From contig JAFRLS010000034.1 of NCBI GenBank assembly GCA_017431105.1, forward strand, positions 62,001 to 126,000: a stretch of DNA of 64,000 nucleotides. Reading direction: 5' to 3'. The notes under the pieces are model-generated. The model searched no databases, had not been told where the DNA came from, and saw only the letters and a list, made by a program, of their open reading frames with translations. The translations under genes were made by a program, and so were the position numbers. Positions 8,878 to 16,984 of this stretch are shown in pieces. Each line of letters opens with the position of its first letter. Positions within the stretch are counted from its first letter, which is position 1. Source of the DNA: Candidatus Saccharimonadota bacterium (GTDB taxonomy: Bacteria > Patescibacteriota > Saccharimonadia > Saccharimonadales > Saccharimonadaceae).

Positions 8878-8907
8878 ACTCAAAATATTTTTAGGAGGAG
8901 ATCTCTC

Positions 8908-9579
8908 ATGAAAAAGAAAGTCCTTGCTACTGTCCTGTCTGTTATCCTAATCCTGGCACTTGGAATCGTTACTATGGCTGCGATTTATATTTCGCAGCAA
9001 GCCCGTATGACACTGTTCAGTGGACACATTGAGCAGACGACCAATAATCCGGATGACCCGAAGCTGATTCTCAAAGTAGAAGGTGAAGACGTTGGGCAAG
9101 ATGGCAATGTATCGGTGTACGATACGGCAGTCTTCCCTATTCTCACTAATGTAGTTGGCGAGACGGCGTTTAACGACGCAACCGTCTGGACGGACGAAAA
9201 TGGGAGAACGCCGATAGCGGCGCCCGTATTTGTCCTCTCAGCTGAGAATGGTGATGTAAATAATGTTTATTTCAACATCACTGGACTTGGTGATATGACG
9301 GCTGGTTCAGCCATGCGATTTGGTATAACTACAGTGTACTATAGCGAAGAAGAAGGTACTGAGGTTACCAGGTCACAGATTGAGGAGTTCGTAATGGGTG
9401 GGCCAGAAAAAGGCGAGTCGACGACCGTCATGCTCGGTGATGGAACTATCGCCGAAGGCGAAGAAGTGAGAATTTATGTGGCGGCATGGGTAGATTCCTA
9501 TGCTTTGGCCGAGATCGGAGAATATGGTGATGGAAACTTTACCATCGATATCGTATTCTCTAGCGACTCTGCTGCCTAA
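8908..9579 (+). CDS. Secreted or membrane-anchored protein of unknown function
   Basis: 223 aa. The N-terminus KKKVLATVLSVILILALG is a signal peptide or signal anchor without a lipobox Cys. The mature part is acidic, low in Lys and beta-rich (LTNVVGETAFNDATVW, VYFNITGLGDM), suggesting an exported beta-sandwich. I do not recognise a family. A perfect SD and a consensus promoter with a structured leader suggest high expression. It stands alone between tRNA-Gly and a bidirectional terminator. Confidence 0.8.
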   Translation: MKKKVLATVLSVILILALGIVTMAAIYISQQARMTLFSGHIEQTTNNPDDPKLILKVEGEDVGQDGNVSVYDTAVFPILTNVVGETAFNDATVWTDENGRTPIAAPVFVLSAENGDVNNVYFNITGLGDMTAGSAMRFGITTVYYSEEEGTEVTRSQIEEFVMGGPEKGESTTVMLGDGTIAEGEEVRIYVAAWVDSYALAEIGEYGDGNFTIDIVFSSDSAA

Positions 9580-9593
9580 ATCCCAAAGCAAAC

Positions 9594-9623
9594 AAAAAAG
9601 CGCGGCTTTAAGCCGCGCTTTTT
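9594..9623. terminator. Bidirectional terminator between convergent genes
   Basis: A-run, AGCGCGGCTT/AAGCCGCGCT stem, T-run, symmetrical on both strands. It serves the secreted protein on + and the SurA-like gene on -. Confidence 0.93.
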
Positions 9624-10639
9624 CATTGGCCAGGATCTTGGGGCGAGATAGTAATATACTCAGATACATTGCCTTCTTCGCGGAGGGTATTTAGTCTGTT
9701 GTCGAATTCGGTAAATGGGACTTTGATAGAGACAAAATTGACGTCGGTTTCGGTTTTATTGATTAATTTAACAAAGTAGTAGCCGTCGCCGTTCATGGAG
9801 ACAAAACGTCCGCTACTAGCGCCTGGCTCAAGCCTGGAGGCTTCCGAAGCACGACCGCCATCGATGTTTTGGTCGCTAACCATGCCGCCAGTTTCCTCAT
9901 ATTTAATTTCTGAACCTAAAGCATCGGCAACGGCTTTGTAATTATTGCCGTTTTCAGCAAGTAGGGCTTCTGCTCGATTGGCGATACGATTCGCGTTTTC
10001 GTCGATTTCCATCTCGACCTTAGCTTTAATGATAGTAAGATAAAGCATCCTTTCGTATTCGTCTTTACTAAGACCGAAGTTCTCTTCAATTATTTTCATA
10101 AAAGCTTCTTCGCTACGATCAATGCCGCCAATAGAGAGGTGACGTTTGAATTCTTCGGCGATTTCTTCGTTTGAGACAGTGAGATCTAGTTCTTTAGCAA
10201 GCTTAACGGCATAAGTATAGTCCTCTGCTTCTGAAAGTGCGGCGCGTTTGTATTGAATTTGCAAATCCGCGACTGAACCTTCGTTGTCTACTTGACCAGA
10301 TTGGCGCTCGATTGATAACATACTGCTACGATAAAACATCAAGTAATCTGAAAATAGTACGTTTTCGCCGTCGATATTGGCGACTGGAACTGGTACAATT
10401 TTAGTGACACGAAAGAGCATCTCGTCGGTCATGCCAAATTGATAGAGTGCCAGCCAACCACTAGTAAAAAGAATTGCCAAAACTACGAAAGCGATTAAGA
10501 TGGTGTTAATAACAACGCGATGTTTAGTCCATTGTAGTGGGTACTTAAACTTACGGCCGGCCGCTAGAACCTCTTCACGACGTTCTTCGACCTTTTCCTG
10601 CTCGGTTTTCTTGTCTTCTTTTTTAGAGGGTAATTTCAT
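9623..10639 (-). CDS. SurA/PrsA-like membrane-anchored chaperone or isomerase
   Basis: 338 aa from ATG 10639, with TATAAT at 10646-10651 6 nt upstream (leaderless). A basic N-terminus precedes one transmembrane segment (INTILIAFVVLAILFTSGW, about residues 44-62), then a helical SurA_N-like chaperone region (ANIDGENVLFSDYLMFYRS, AKELDLTVSNEEIAEEF) and a C-terminal region where parvulin domains sit (GRFVSMNGDGYYFVKLINKT). It probably helps exported surface proteins fold outside the membrane. Whether the PPIase domain is active is uncertain, since its core is short. Confidence 0.75.
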   Translation of the reverse strand: MKLPSKKEDKKTEQEKVEERREEVLAAGRKFKYPLQWTKHRVVINTILIAFVVLAILFTSGWLALYQFGMTDEMLFRVTKIVPVPVANIDGENVLFSDYLMFYRSSMLSIERQSGQVDNEGSVADLQIQYKRAALSEAEDYTYAVKLAKELDLTVSNEEIAEEFKRHLSIGGIDRSEEAFMKIIEENFGLSKDEYERMLYLTIIKAKVEMEIDENANRIANRAEALLAENGNNYKAVADALGSEIKYEETGGMVSDQNIDGGRASEASRLEPGASSGRFVSMNGDGYYFVKLINKTETDVNFVSIKVPFTEFDNRLNTLREEGNVSEYITISPQDPGQ

Positions 10640-10665
10640 GATATAATTATAGCACATTGTAATGT

Positions 10666-10741
10666 GGCTCCGTAGCTCAATGGATAGAGCAATTCCGTCC
10701 TAAGGAAGAGGTTGTGCGTTCGACTCGCACCGGGGTCACCA
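10666..10741 (+). tRNA. tRNA-Arg(CCT), CCA encoded
   Basis: Acceptor GGCTCCG/CGGGGTC, A73 and encoded CCA; anticodon loop GTCCTAA gives CCT (reads AGG); T arm GTGCG-TTCGACT-CGCAC. Positions 10721-10739 recur exactly at 12537-12555. Confidence 0.95.
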
Positions 10742-10755
10742 CAGAATTATTCTAT

Positions 10756-10783
10756 AAAAAACGCCCCGTAGGGCTGTTTTTTA
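10756..10783 (+). terminator. Probable terminator of tRNA-Arg
   Basis: Imperfect stem ACGCCCC/GGGCTGT flanked by an A-run and a T-run. Confidence 0.6.
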
Positions 10784-10795
10784 TTCATTGAGCCA

Positions 10796-12286
10796 TCATA
10801 GTCCCTGCGCTGGGTTGATTGGGCCCGAGTTTTGATTGCTTTCGCCAGAAACAATCTCAGGTGTTTTTGGTTTACGGTCGTGCTTCTTCTTTATGATTAT
10901 CGCCATTACTGCGCCAATAATTAAGACTCCGCCAACAATACAGGAAACCAGGACCGGAATGTTTATGCTCGGTTCAGCGTCGCTACTAGAAACGTCTTGC
11001 ACCTCGCCAGTAGTGGCTTCCGTACTATCATTAAAGAATGATCTCGGCGCTGCCCCTTGGTTGATAGAGATCTCAGTCCCATTGACATAAAGCTTATGGC
11101 CATTGGCATAAATATTTGAGTTATCAGATGTAGCGTTCACTAATGAAGCTACATATGAATCGCCAGTCAAAACGACAACAGACTCTGCGTCTAATGTTAG
11201 TTTTATATTTCCGCCGTTCTCAACAGTGCCTTTATAGTAACTCCCAGTTAGGTTCATATTTAGCGAAGAAATACTATCGATAACGATATCACCAATAATC
11301 TCTTGTGAAGTCGCATTTAAAGTTACATTGCCGCCGTTTGAACCAGAGTTACCCCATTTACCGCTCTGTGCGCGCAAGAATGCTCCGGTAGTATCATTAT
11401 TCGTAAATTTATTACCGGATAGATTAATAACTGCAGTTGTGTTAGTAATAAAGAAGTGGTCGCCTTTGTTTGTAATAAATGTGCTATTTTTGGCTGTAAA
11501 GGTACCAGTACCGGTTTCGGCATCGCCACTCATCGATTGGTAAATGAAGATATTTTTATAGGTTTCTGAATTACCGTTCAAGGTATTATTCGTATCGGTA
11601 ACAGTAGTAGATTCGAGTGTAACGCTATTTAAACCCTCAATTACAACACCCTCAGACGCAGTTGCGACAAGTTCAGCATTCTTAACGGTAATATCAGCAG
11701 TTGAATAAATCGCAGGACTACCAATGCCATTGGACGTATAGCTACCGCTCTCAACCGTAAGTGTACCGCCGCCACGATCGCTACGGATTGGTGCGGAGGA
11801 GTTACCAGAAGTTTCTACGGTTAGATTAGTTGCATTAAGTGTGCCACCACCGGTAACCATAACGCCGCCAGAATTATTGGAGCTAGTGGTAATTTTTGTG
11901 TCGGTAATATTTATTGTGCCAGAGTCATAAGCGAAAACAGCATTGGCGTGTGAGCCATTGGTAGTAATTGTGCCGCCCGTAATATTCAATGTTGCATTAC
12001 TATATGCAAAAACTGCGGCATTGGTACCGTAGAAATCAGAGCTATCGCCGTTATCGTCGCCAGTTTTGGTAATCGTAGGATTAGAAATAGTGATAGTAGC
12101 ACCAGAAACTAAAAGTGCGTTCTGGGCTGAACTGGTGCTAGAATAACTTTGATCTGACAAAGTAGTGTCGCTAGTTAGCTCAGTAGCGCCACTATGAGAA
12201 ACATTACTTGAACCTTGTTCGCCAGGTGCTCCACCTGGGCCACCGTCTGGTGGTGTGCCCCCTGGTTGTTGTCCTTGTTTTTGCAT
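10796..12286 (-). CDS. Surface beta-helix protein with C-terminal membrane anchor
   Basis: 496 aa. A Pro/Gly/Gln-rich N-terminus leads into repeated short beta-strands with xGTxxITxxxI patterns (NATLNITGGTITTNG, GTINITDTKITTSS, GTLNATNLTVETSG), a right-handed parallel beta-helix. A single transmembrane helix near residues 445-468 is followed by a basic tail KKKHDRKP. It resembles large adhesin-like beta-helix proteins of gut Firmicutes and Actinobacteria. No N-terminal signal peptide is visible, although the start has an SD (AAAGGAGC) and a TATAAT promoter. The gene lies between tRNA-Arg and a 19-bp copy of that tRNA's 3' end, so it may be acquired. Confidence 0.8.
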   Translation of the reverse strand: MQKQGQQPGGTPPDGGPGGAPGEQGSSNVSHSGATELTSDTTLSDQSYSSTSSAQNALLVSGATITISNPTITKTGDDNGDSSDFYGTNAAVFAYSNATLNITGGTITTNGSHANAVFAYDSGTINITDTKITTSSNNSGGVMVTGGGTLNATNLTVETSGNSSAPIRSDRGGGTLTVESGSYTSNGIGSPAIYSTADITVKNAELVATASEGVVIEGLNSVTLESTTVTDTNNTLNGNSETYKNIFIYQSMSGDAETGTGTFTAKNSTFITNKGDHFFITNTTAVINLSGNKFTNNDTTGAFLRAQSGKWGNSGSNGGNVTLNATSQEIIGDIVIDSISSLNMNLTGSYYKGTVENGGNIKLTLDAESVVVLTGDSYVASLVNATSDNSNIYANGHKLYVNGTEISINQGAAPRSFFNDSTEATTGEVQDVSSSDAEPSINIPVLVSCIVGGVLIIGAVMAIIIKKKHDRKPKTPEIVSGESNQNSGPINPAQGL

Positions 12287-12579
12287 ATAAGCTCCTTTTA
12301 CCTACTATTAATTATACCGCCAAAGCTTAAAAAGAGCTTAAAAGTCCATTACGAGAATATTGCTATTTTTTAGTTCTACTGAGGCCGGGGATATAGTTTG
12401 TAGGATATAAAATGCTAATAATACCACTCACTCGGTAGAAGTCCTCTACGAGGATATTCCAATTCGATTGGACAAGGTTCACCATTTTTTATGATGCGCT
12501 CTAGCGAGTCGTTCTTCGAAACAGGAATCTCCGATGCGACTCGCACCGGGGTCACTATTTTTTATGCTATAATGAGCTT
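12287..12579. other. Non-coding stretch with tRNA-3'-end-like scars
   Basis: No gene seen. It holds the minus-strand promoter of the beta-helix gene, two similar segments GGTTCACCATTTTTTATG (12476-12493) and GGGTCACTATTTTTTATG (12549-12566), the second being part of the exact tRNA-Arg copy, and the + strand promoter of the ABC operon. Confidence 0.6.
12537..12555 (+). repeat. 19-bp copy of the tRNA-Arg 3' end (att-like)
   Basis: CGACTCGCACCGGGGTCAC here is identical to 10721-10739 in tRNA-Arg(CCT), from the T-loop to the first C of CCA, in the same orientation. It does not form a whole tRNA. Confidence 0.9.
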
Positions 12580-13452
12580 ATGGCAAGGAGGAAATTCTTT
12601 TCGGCGGAGAAAATAATCGTGGGGTTAATTCTGGTCGCTGTAGGTGTTAGCACGTTCTTCTTCGTAAAAGATCTGGAGTTTTATGATTACATAGTAGAGA
12701 CTAACGCGTTTTTTGCGCCGTTTGAATTTTATGACAATCGGCAAATCGTGGGTGTAGATGTAGAAATTATCAACCGGGTAGCAGAGAAATTGAATAAAAA
12801 AATTGAAATCAAAAACGTAGAGTTTGATGTGATTATTGACAATGTGGCGGATGGTGTAATTGCGGACGCTGGTGCGGCAGGCTTGACGATTACGCCGGCA
12901 CGCGAGGAAAAAGTGGACTTTAGTATTCCCTACTACACTTCGACGCAGTACGTAATATATAAAAAAGATGAGGCCCCAGAAATGCAAGAAGGATATATTT
13001 TGTGGGACGCGCTAGCAGGAAAAACAATTGGCTCACAAACTGGTAGTACTGGGTATCTTTTTATGTCTGATGAGGCAGAATCTGGCGTGCTGGCGAACAC
13101 CAACACAGTGACTAAGGGGTTTGACTCGCATCAGTTGGCGGCGGATGCGATTGGGGCGCATATTATTGACTGTGCGATTGCCGATGAGCTGGCGGCGCAA
13201 TTTATTGTAGAGAAAAACCAGGGGCTGGCGGCACAACCTTTGTATTACCGAGGAGAAGACGGAGAGCCGGATTACCCAGCAGAAGAATCTTACGCTATAG
13301 CGGTGAATAAAAAGCACACGGAGCTACTTGAAGCGTTTAACGAAGTGCTGACCGAAATGACGGCAAAAGATCCAAAAGGAATTTCGGAGATGGATAGGTT
13401 AATTATCAAATATATGGGACTAAGCGAAGAATTAGAGGAGGAAAATGAATGA
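12580..13452 (+). CDS. Amino-acid ABC transporter substrate-binding protein
   Basis: 290 aa, SBP_bac_3 family. The N-terminal segment IIVGLILVAVGVSTFFFV is an uncleaved anchor without a lipobox Cys. The binding core shows FEFYDNRQIVGVDVEIINRV, GLTITPAREEKVDFSIPYY and GKTIGSQTGSTG, the hallmarks of polar amino-acid binding proteins (GlnH/HisJ type). TGCTATAAT ends at 12573, 6 nt before the ATG, so the operon mRNA is probably leaderless. It overlaps the permease by 8 nt. The specific amino acid is unknown. Confidence 0.92.
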   Translation: MARRKFFSAEKIIVGLILVAVGVSTFFFVKDLEFYDYIVETNAFFAPFEFYDNRQIVGVDVEIINRVAEKLNKKIEIKNVEFDVIIDNVADGVIADAGAAGLTITPAREEKVDFSIPYYTSTQYVIYKKDEAPEMQEGYILWDALAGKTIGSQTGSTGYLFMSDEAESGVLANTNTVTKGFDSHQLAADAIGAHIIDCAIADELAAQFIVEKNQGLAAQPLYYRGEDGEPDYPAEESYAIAVNKKHTELLEAFNEVLTEMTAKDPKGISEMDRLIIKYMGLSEELEEENE

Positions 13453-14143
13453 TTTCTTCGAAAAGGTAGTGGAGTTATTTACTACACCACGCTATATTGA
13501 ATCATTATTACATGGGTTCTTATTGACGATGCAGATTGCATTTTTTGCAATTATTATCGGGTTGATACTGGGTACAATCATCGCTTTGGTAGAGACGGCG
13601 CGAAAATCTAGGTGGATGGTGGTGCCAAAATTTATTTGCCAGGTGTATGTGACCGTGATTCGTGGTACACCGATGGCGTTGCAGCTCTTTATTATGTTCT
13701 TCGTGATTTTCGCGATACGCGGGTTTCCGCAGATTGTAATTGCCATAATAGCATTCGGGTTGAACTCGGCAGCCTATACGGCCGAAGTGATAAGAAGCGG
13801 CATCCAATCGGTAGACACTGGGCAAACAGAGGCTGGCCTAGCTTTAGGGCTATCACGATGGACGATTTTCAGGCGAATTGTGGCGCCGCAGGCAATCAAA
13901 AATGTGATTCCGGCGCTTGGGAATGAAGTGATTACCGTGATTAAAGAAACTGCTATCGTAAGTATGGTGGGACTATACGATTTGAATATGGCGGCAAAAG
14001 ATATCGGTTCGGGGCAAAATATGTCTAGTTATATCGTGCCAATGTTTGTGGCAGCGCTATTCTATCTCGTGACGATATACTTGATTACGTTCATTGTAAA
14101 ACGGATTGAGATACGTTTAAGAAAAAGTGATCGGAGAGCGTAG
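13445..14143 (+). CDS. Polar amino-acid ABC transporter permease (HisM/GlnP type)
   Basis: 232 aa. About five transmembrane helices are visible, with the N-terminal ESLLHGFLLTMQIAF and the EAA loop region EAGLALGLSRWTIFRRIVAPQA (split by family usage) that docks on the ATPase. The segment YVTVIRGTPMALQLF is diagnostic for this family. It probably acts as a homodimer, since only one permease gene is present. An SD GAGGAGG lies within the end of the preceding gene. Confidence 0.95.
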   Translation: MNDFFEKVVELFTTPRYIESLLHGFLLTMQIAFFAIIIGLILGTIIALVETARKSRWMVVPKFICQVYVTVIRGTPMALQLFIMFFVIFAIRGFPQIVIAIIAFGLNSAAYTAEVIRSGIQSVDTGQTEAGLALGLSRWTIFRRIVAPQAIKNVIPALGNEVITVIKETAIVSMVGLYDLNMAAKDIGSGQNMSSYIVPMFVAALFYLVTIYLITFIVKRIEIRLRKSDRRA

Positions 14144-14145
14144 AG

Positions 14146-14874
14146 ATGGAAGAAAAAATGCTAGTTATAAAAGATTTGAAGAAGAGCTTTGGCAAAAACA
14201 AGGTTTTGAAGGGTATAGACTTTGAACTGCTTGCTGGGGAGCGAGTGGTAGTTTTGGGGCCGTCTGGCTCGGGAAAGTCGACATTCCTCCGATGCATCAA
14301 CCGTATGGAAGAGCCAACTTCGGGCGAGATTTATTTTGAAGGAACTTTGATCACGGATAAAAACATACAAAAAATTCGGCAAGATGTCGGTATGGTGTTC
14401 CAGCATTTTAATTTGATTAATAATCTGACGGTGATGGAAAATCTGACTTTGGCGCCGGTAAAGTTAAAATTAATGAACGAAGAGGCGGCAGAAAAAAGGG
14501 CGCGCGAGCTCTTGAAACATATTGGTCTAGCCGATAAGGTCGATTCCTTCCCTGCTAGTTTGTCTGGCGGGCAGAAACAACGTGTGGCGATTATCCGGGC
14601 AATGATGTTAAATCCGAAAGTCTTACTATTTGACGAGCCAACTTCGGCTTTGGATCCAGAGTCGATTGGTGATGTGCTGTCTTTGATACGCGAGCTCGCT
14701 GATAATGGAATGACGATTATGATAGTGACGCACGAGATGAATTTTGCCAAAGAAATTGCCACAAGAGTAGTGTTTATTGATGAAGGTAATATTATTGAAG
14801 AGGGTGAGCCAAAGGAGTTTTTCGCCCATGCAAAAACTCCGCGCGTGGCGGAGTTCTTAAGAAAAGTGCTATAA
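14146..14874 (+). CDS. Polar amino-acid ABC transporter ATPase (GlnQ/HisP type)
   Basis: 242 aa. Walker A GPSGSGKST (about 40-48), Q-loop VFQHFNL, signature LSGGQKQR, Walker B LLFDEPTSALDP and H-loop VTHEM are all intact. FLRCINRMEEPTSGEI is typical of the polar amino-acid subfamily. It powers uptake with the two genes upstream and starts 2 nt after the permease stop. For an organism with few biosynthetic genes this is a nutrient import route. Its 3' end overlaps convergent ndk by 6 nt. Confidence 0.97.
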   Translation: MEEKMLVIKDLKKSFGKNKVLKGIDFELLAGERVVVLGPSGSGKSTFLRCINRMEEPTSGEIYFEGTLITDKNIQKIRQDVGMVFQHFNLINNLTVMENLTLAPVKLKLMNEEAAEKRARELLKHIGLADKVDSFPASLSGGQKQRVAIIRAMMLNPKVLLFDEPTSALDPESIGDVLSLIRELADNGMTIMIVTHEMNFAKEIATRVVFIDEGNIIEEGEPKEFFAHAKTPRVAEFLRKVL

Positions 14875-15351
14875 GGCGGGTTCGGTGCCTAAAACATCAC
14901 CAAACCAGAGTTTGATTTCCTGCTCAGCTTCCTCAGAAGAACCAGAGGCGTGAACAAGATTTTCGATGGCGATATTGTTAGCATTGGCATATTCATAGCT
15001 CATATGCGCATAATCGCCGCGGATGGTGCCCGGAAGGGCAGATTTTGGCTCGGTAGGGCCAATCATTTTACGAACTTCTGACACTGCATCGACGCCCTCA
15101 AAGATTATTGGGATAACTGGGCCGCGCGTCAAGTATTTCTCAACCTGACGATAGACTTTCTCGCCGAGGCGAGTAGCTAGCCCGCCGATTCCTTCGTAGT
15201 GTGCACGACAGAGCTCTTTGTCTGGTAGAATCTCCCTGATACCGACAATCTCGAGGCCAACGCGTTCAAAGCGCTGAATAATTTCGCCGACTAGGCCACG
15301 TTCAAGAGCATCTGGTTTTAAAATTACCAGTGTGCATTCGGTAGATGTCAC
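14869..15351 (-). CDS. ndk: Nucleoside-diphosphate kinase, copy 1
   Basis: 160 aa. TLVILKPDALERGLVGEI opens the fold, and the catalytic His is in NLVHASGSSEEAEQEIKLWF; RGDYAHMSYEYA replaces RGDFaxxxxxN. It exchanges terminal phosphates among NTPs and dNTPs. It has its own promoter (15414-15442) and an SD AGAAGGTGG, and lies downstream of a second, diverged ndk copy with a terminator between them. Confidence 0.93.
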   Translation of the reverse strand: MTSTECTLVILKPDALERGLVGEIIQRFERVGLEIVGIREILPDKELCRAHYEGIGGLATRLGEKVYRQVEKYLTRGPVIPIIFEGVDAVSEVRKMIGPTEPKSALPGTIRGDYAHMSYEYANANNIAIENLVHASGSSEEAEQEIKLWFGDVLGTEPAL

Positions 15352-15413
15352 TCATACCACCTTCTCTTTCTAAAAGTACAAACCAAAGCCAACTGCCTGG
15401 TTCGCCTATTTAC

Positions 15414-15442
15414 AGTATATCATATTATAGAGATTTTGTCAA
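15414..15442 (-). promoter_or_regulatory. Promoter of ndk copy 1
   Basis: On the minus strand, TTGACA (15442-15437) and TATACT (15419-15414) with a 17-nt spacer. Confidence 0.85.
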
Positions 15443-15474
15443 CAAAAAGCCCCCTTGTGACAGGGGGTTTTGTT
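15441..15474 (-). terminator. Terminator of ndk copy 2
   Basis: AACAAAA-CCCCCTGTC/CAAGGGGG-CTTTTTGTT stem-loop; the T-run overlaps the -35 of the next gene. Confidence 0.85.
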
Positions 15475-15481
15475 AATTTGA

Positions 15482-15997
15482 TTAGCGAGTGTATTTTTCG
15501 TTAAGGTCGCTGTAATCGTAGAGCTCGTTGGCATTAAACCAGAGGTCGATTTCCTTCTTGGCTTCTTCGAGAGAACCAGAAGCGTGGACAAGATTTGGCA
15601 CACCGACACCTTTAGCATCAGAATAGCCAAAGCTCATATGAGAGAAGTCGCCACGGATGGTGCCCATTTCTGCGGATTTTGGTTCGGTTGGGCCAACAAT
15701 TTTACGGACGAGTGGTTGAGCCTCGACGCCTTCTAGTACCATGGCGATAACTGGGCCACTCATCATGTACTCGACATTGTAGCGGAAAGCGGTCTCACCG
15801 CGACGAGTAATCATTTGGCCGATATCTTCGTAGTGCATGCGATAAAGCTTTTCATCTGGCATGACCATCTTCATGCCAACGATCTTGAGACCGACACGCT
15901 CAAAACGTTGAACAATTTCACCGATAATACCACGCTGCACGGTGTCTGGTTTCAAAACCACGAGAGTGCGTTGAATAAAATCTTTTTCTTTTGCCAT
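15482..15997 (-). CDS. ndk: Nucleoside-diphosphate kinase, copy 2
   Basis: 171 aa. TLVVLKPDTVQRGIIGEIV and the active-site segment NLVHASGSLEEAKKEIDLWF are clear, with the same RGDFSHMSFGYSDA variation as copy 1. Compared with copy 1, it has a longer N-terminus and a C-terminal extension ELYDYSDLNEKYTR. It is a tandem paralogue; its start has SD AAGGAG. Two complete ndk genes in a reduced genome suggest different specificity or expression. Confidence 0.93.
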   Translation of the reverse strand: MAKEKDFIQRTLVVLKPDTVQRGIIGEIVQRFERVGLKIVGMKMVMPDEKLYRMHYEDIGQMITRRGETAFRYNVEYMMSGPVIAMVLEGVEAQPLVRKIVGPTEPKSAEMGTIRGDFSHMSFGYSDAKGVGVPNLVHASGSLEEAKKEIDLWFNANELYDYSDLNEKYTR

Positions 15998-16045
15998 AAA
16001 AACTCCTTTTCTTCATTATAACATAGGTTTTGATATAATATGGGT

Positions 16046-16984
16046 ATGTATGTGTCGGATTTGATTGAAGAATTTCTGGAACATCTTGAGGTAGAATCGG
16101 GGCGGAGCAAAAAGACGATTGATAATTATCGGCTGTATTTAGAGAGGTTTTTGGAGCTGTCGTCAGAAATTTTAAATAAAGACGATGTGAAGGCAGAGGA
16201 TATTGATAGGGAGCTGCTAAGAAAATATCGGCTGAAATTGAACCGTTATGGCTCGGAGAATGGGAGTGATGACCTTAAAACTATTACGCAGGCTTATCAT
16301 TTGATTGCGCTACGAGGGTTTTTGCGATATCTGGCACGAAGAGAAATAAAGTCGCTTGATCCGTCGCTAGTTGATTTGCCACATGTAATTAGGAAACAGG
16401 TGACGTTTTTGCATTTTGATGAAGTAGAGGAGATGCTAAACCAGATTGACACGTCGACTGAATCGGGGTTGAGGGATCGGGCGATTATTGAATTATTATA
16501 CTCTGGCGGGCTACGGGTTTCAGAACTAGTGGGGTTAAATCGTGATTCGATAAACCTGGAACGACGGGAGTTCGTGGTAAGAGGTAAAGGCTCGAAGGAT
16601 CGGCCGATTTTTATTAGTAAATCGGCGGCGGACAGAGTACAAGACTATTTAGATGCGCGCACTGATTCCCTGCCGGCATTATTTTTGAATAATTCGCGGA
16701 ATACGCAGGCGGTGGATACGTCGGGAAATTATCGCCGAATGACGGTGCGATCAGTGGAAAGAATAGTCGAAAAATATGCGCGATTAGCGGGGATCACCAA
16801 ACATGTTTCGCCGCATACTTTGAGACACTCTTTTGCAACAGATCTTTTGATGAACGGGGCGGATTTAAGAGCAGTGCAATCGATGTTGGGGCATGCCGAT
16901 ATTTCGACCACTCAAATTTATACTCACGTGACCGATGCGCATCTGAAAGAGATCCACGAAAAATTTCATTCTGAGACTAAATAA
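16046..16984 (+). CDS. Tyrosine recombinase XerC/XerD type
   Basis: 312 aa from ATG 16046; a second ATG at 16040 adds two residues. TATAAT at 16034-16039 is 6 nt before 16046, so a leaderless start is favoured. An N-terminal SAM-like DNA-binding domain precedes the catalytic domain with R (GGLRVSEL), K (KGSKDRPI), HxxR (HTLRHSFATDLL), H (LGHADIS) and Y (TQIYTHV). It probably resolves chromosome dimers at dif as the only Xer. No phage or integron genes surround it. Confidence 0.93.
   Translation: MYVSDLIEEFLEHLEVESGRSKKTIDNYRLYLERFLELSSEILNKDDVKAEDIDRELLRKYRLKLNRYGSENGSDDLKTITQAYHLIALRGFLRYLARREIKSLDPSLVDLPHVIRKQVTFLHFDEVEEMLNQIDTSTESGLRDRAIIELLYSGGLRVSELVGLNRDSINLERREFVVRGKGSKDRPIFISKSAADRVQDYLDARTDSLPALFLNNSRNTQAVDTSGNYRRMTVRSVERIVEKYARLAGITKHVSPHTLRHSFATDLLMNGADLRAVQSMLGHADISTTQIYTHVTDAHLKEIHEKFHSETK

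Noticed and set aside
16046-16984. Xer gene as the integrase of the tRNA-Arg island
   Set aside because: It lies outside the direct repeats by 3.5 kb and has the layout of a housekeeping XerC/D.
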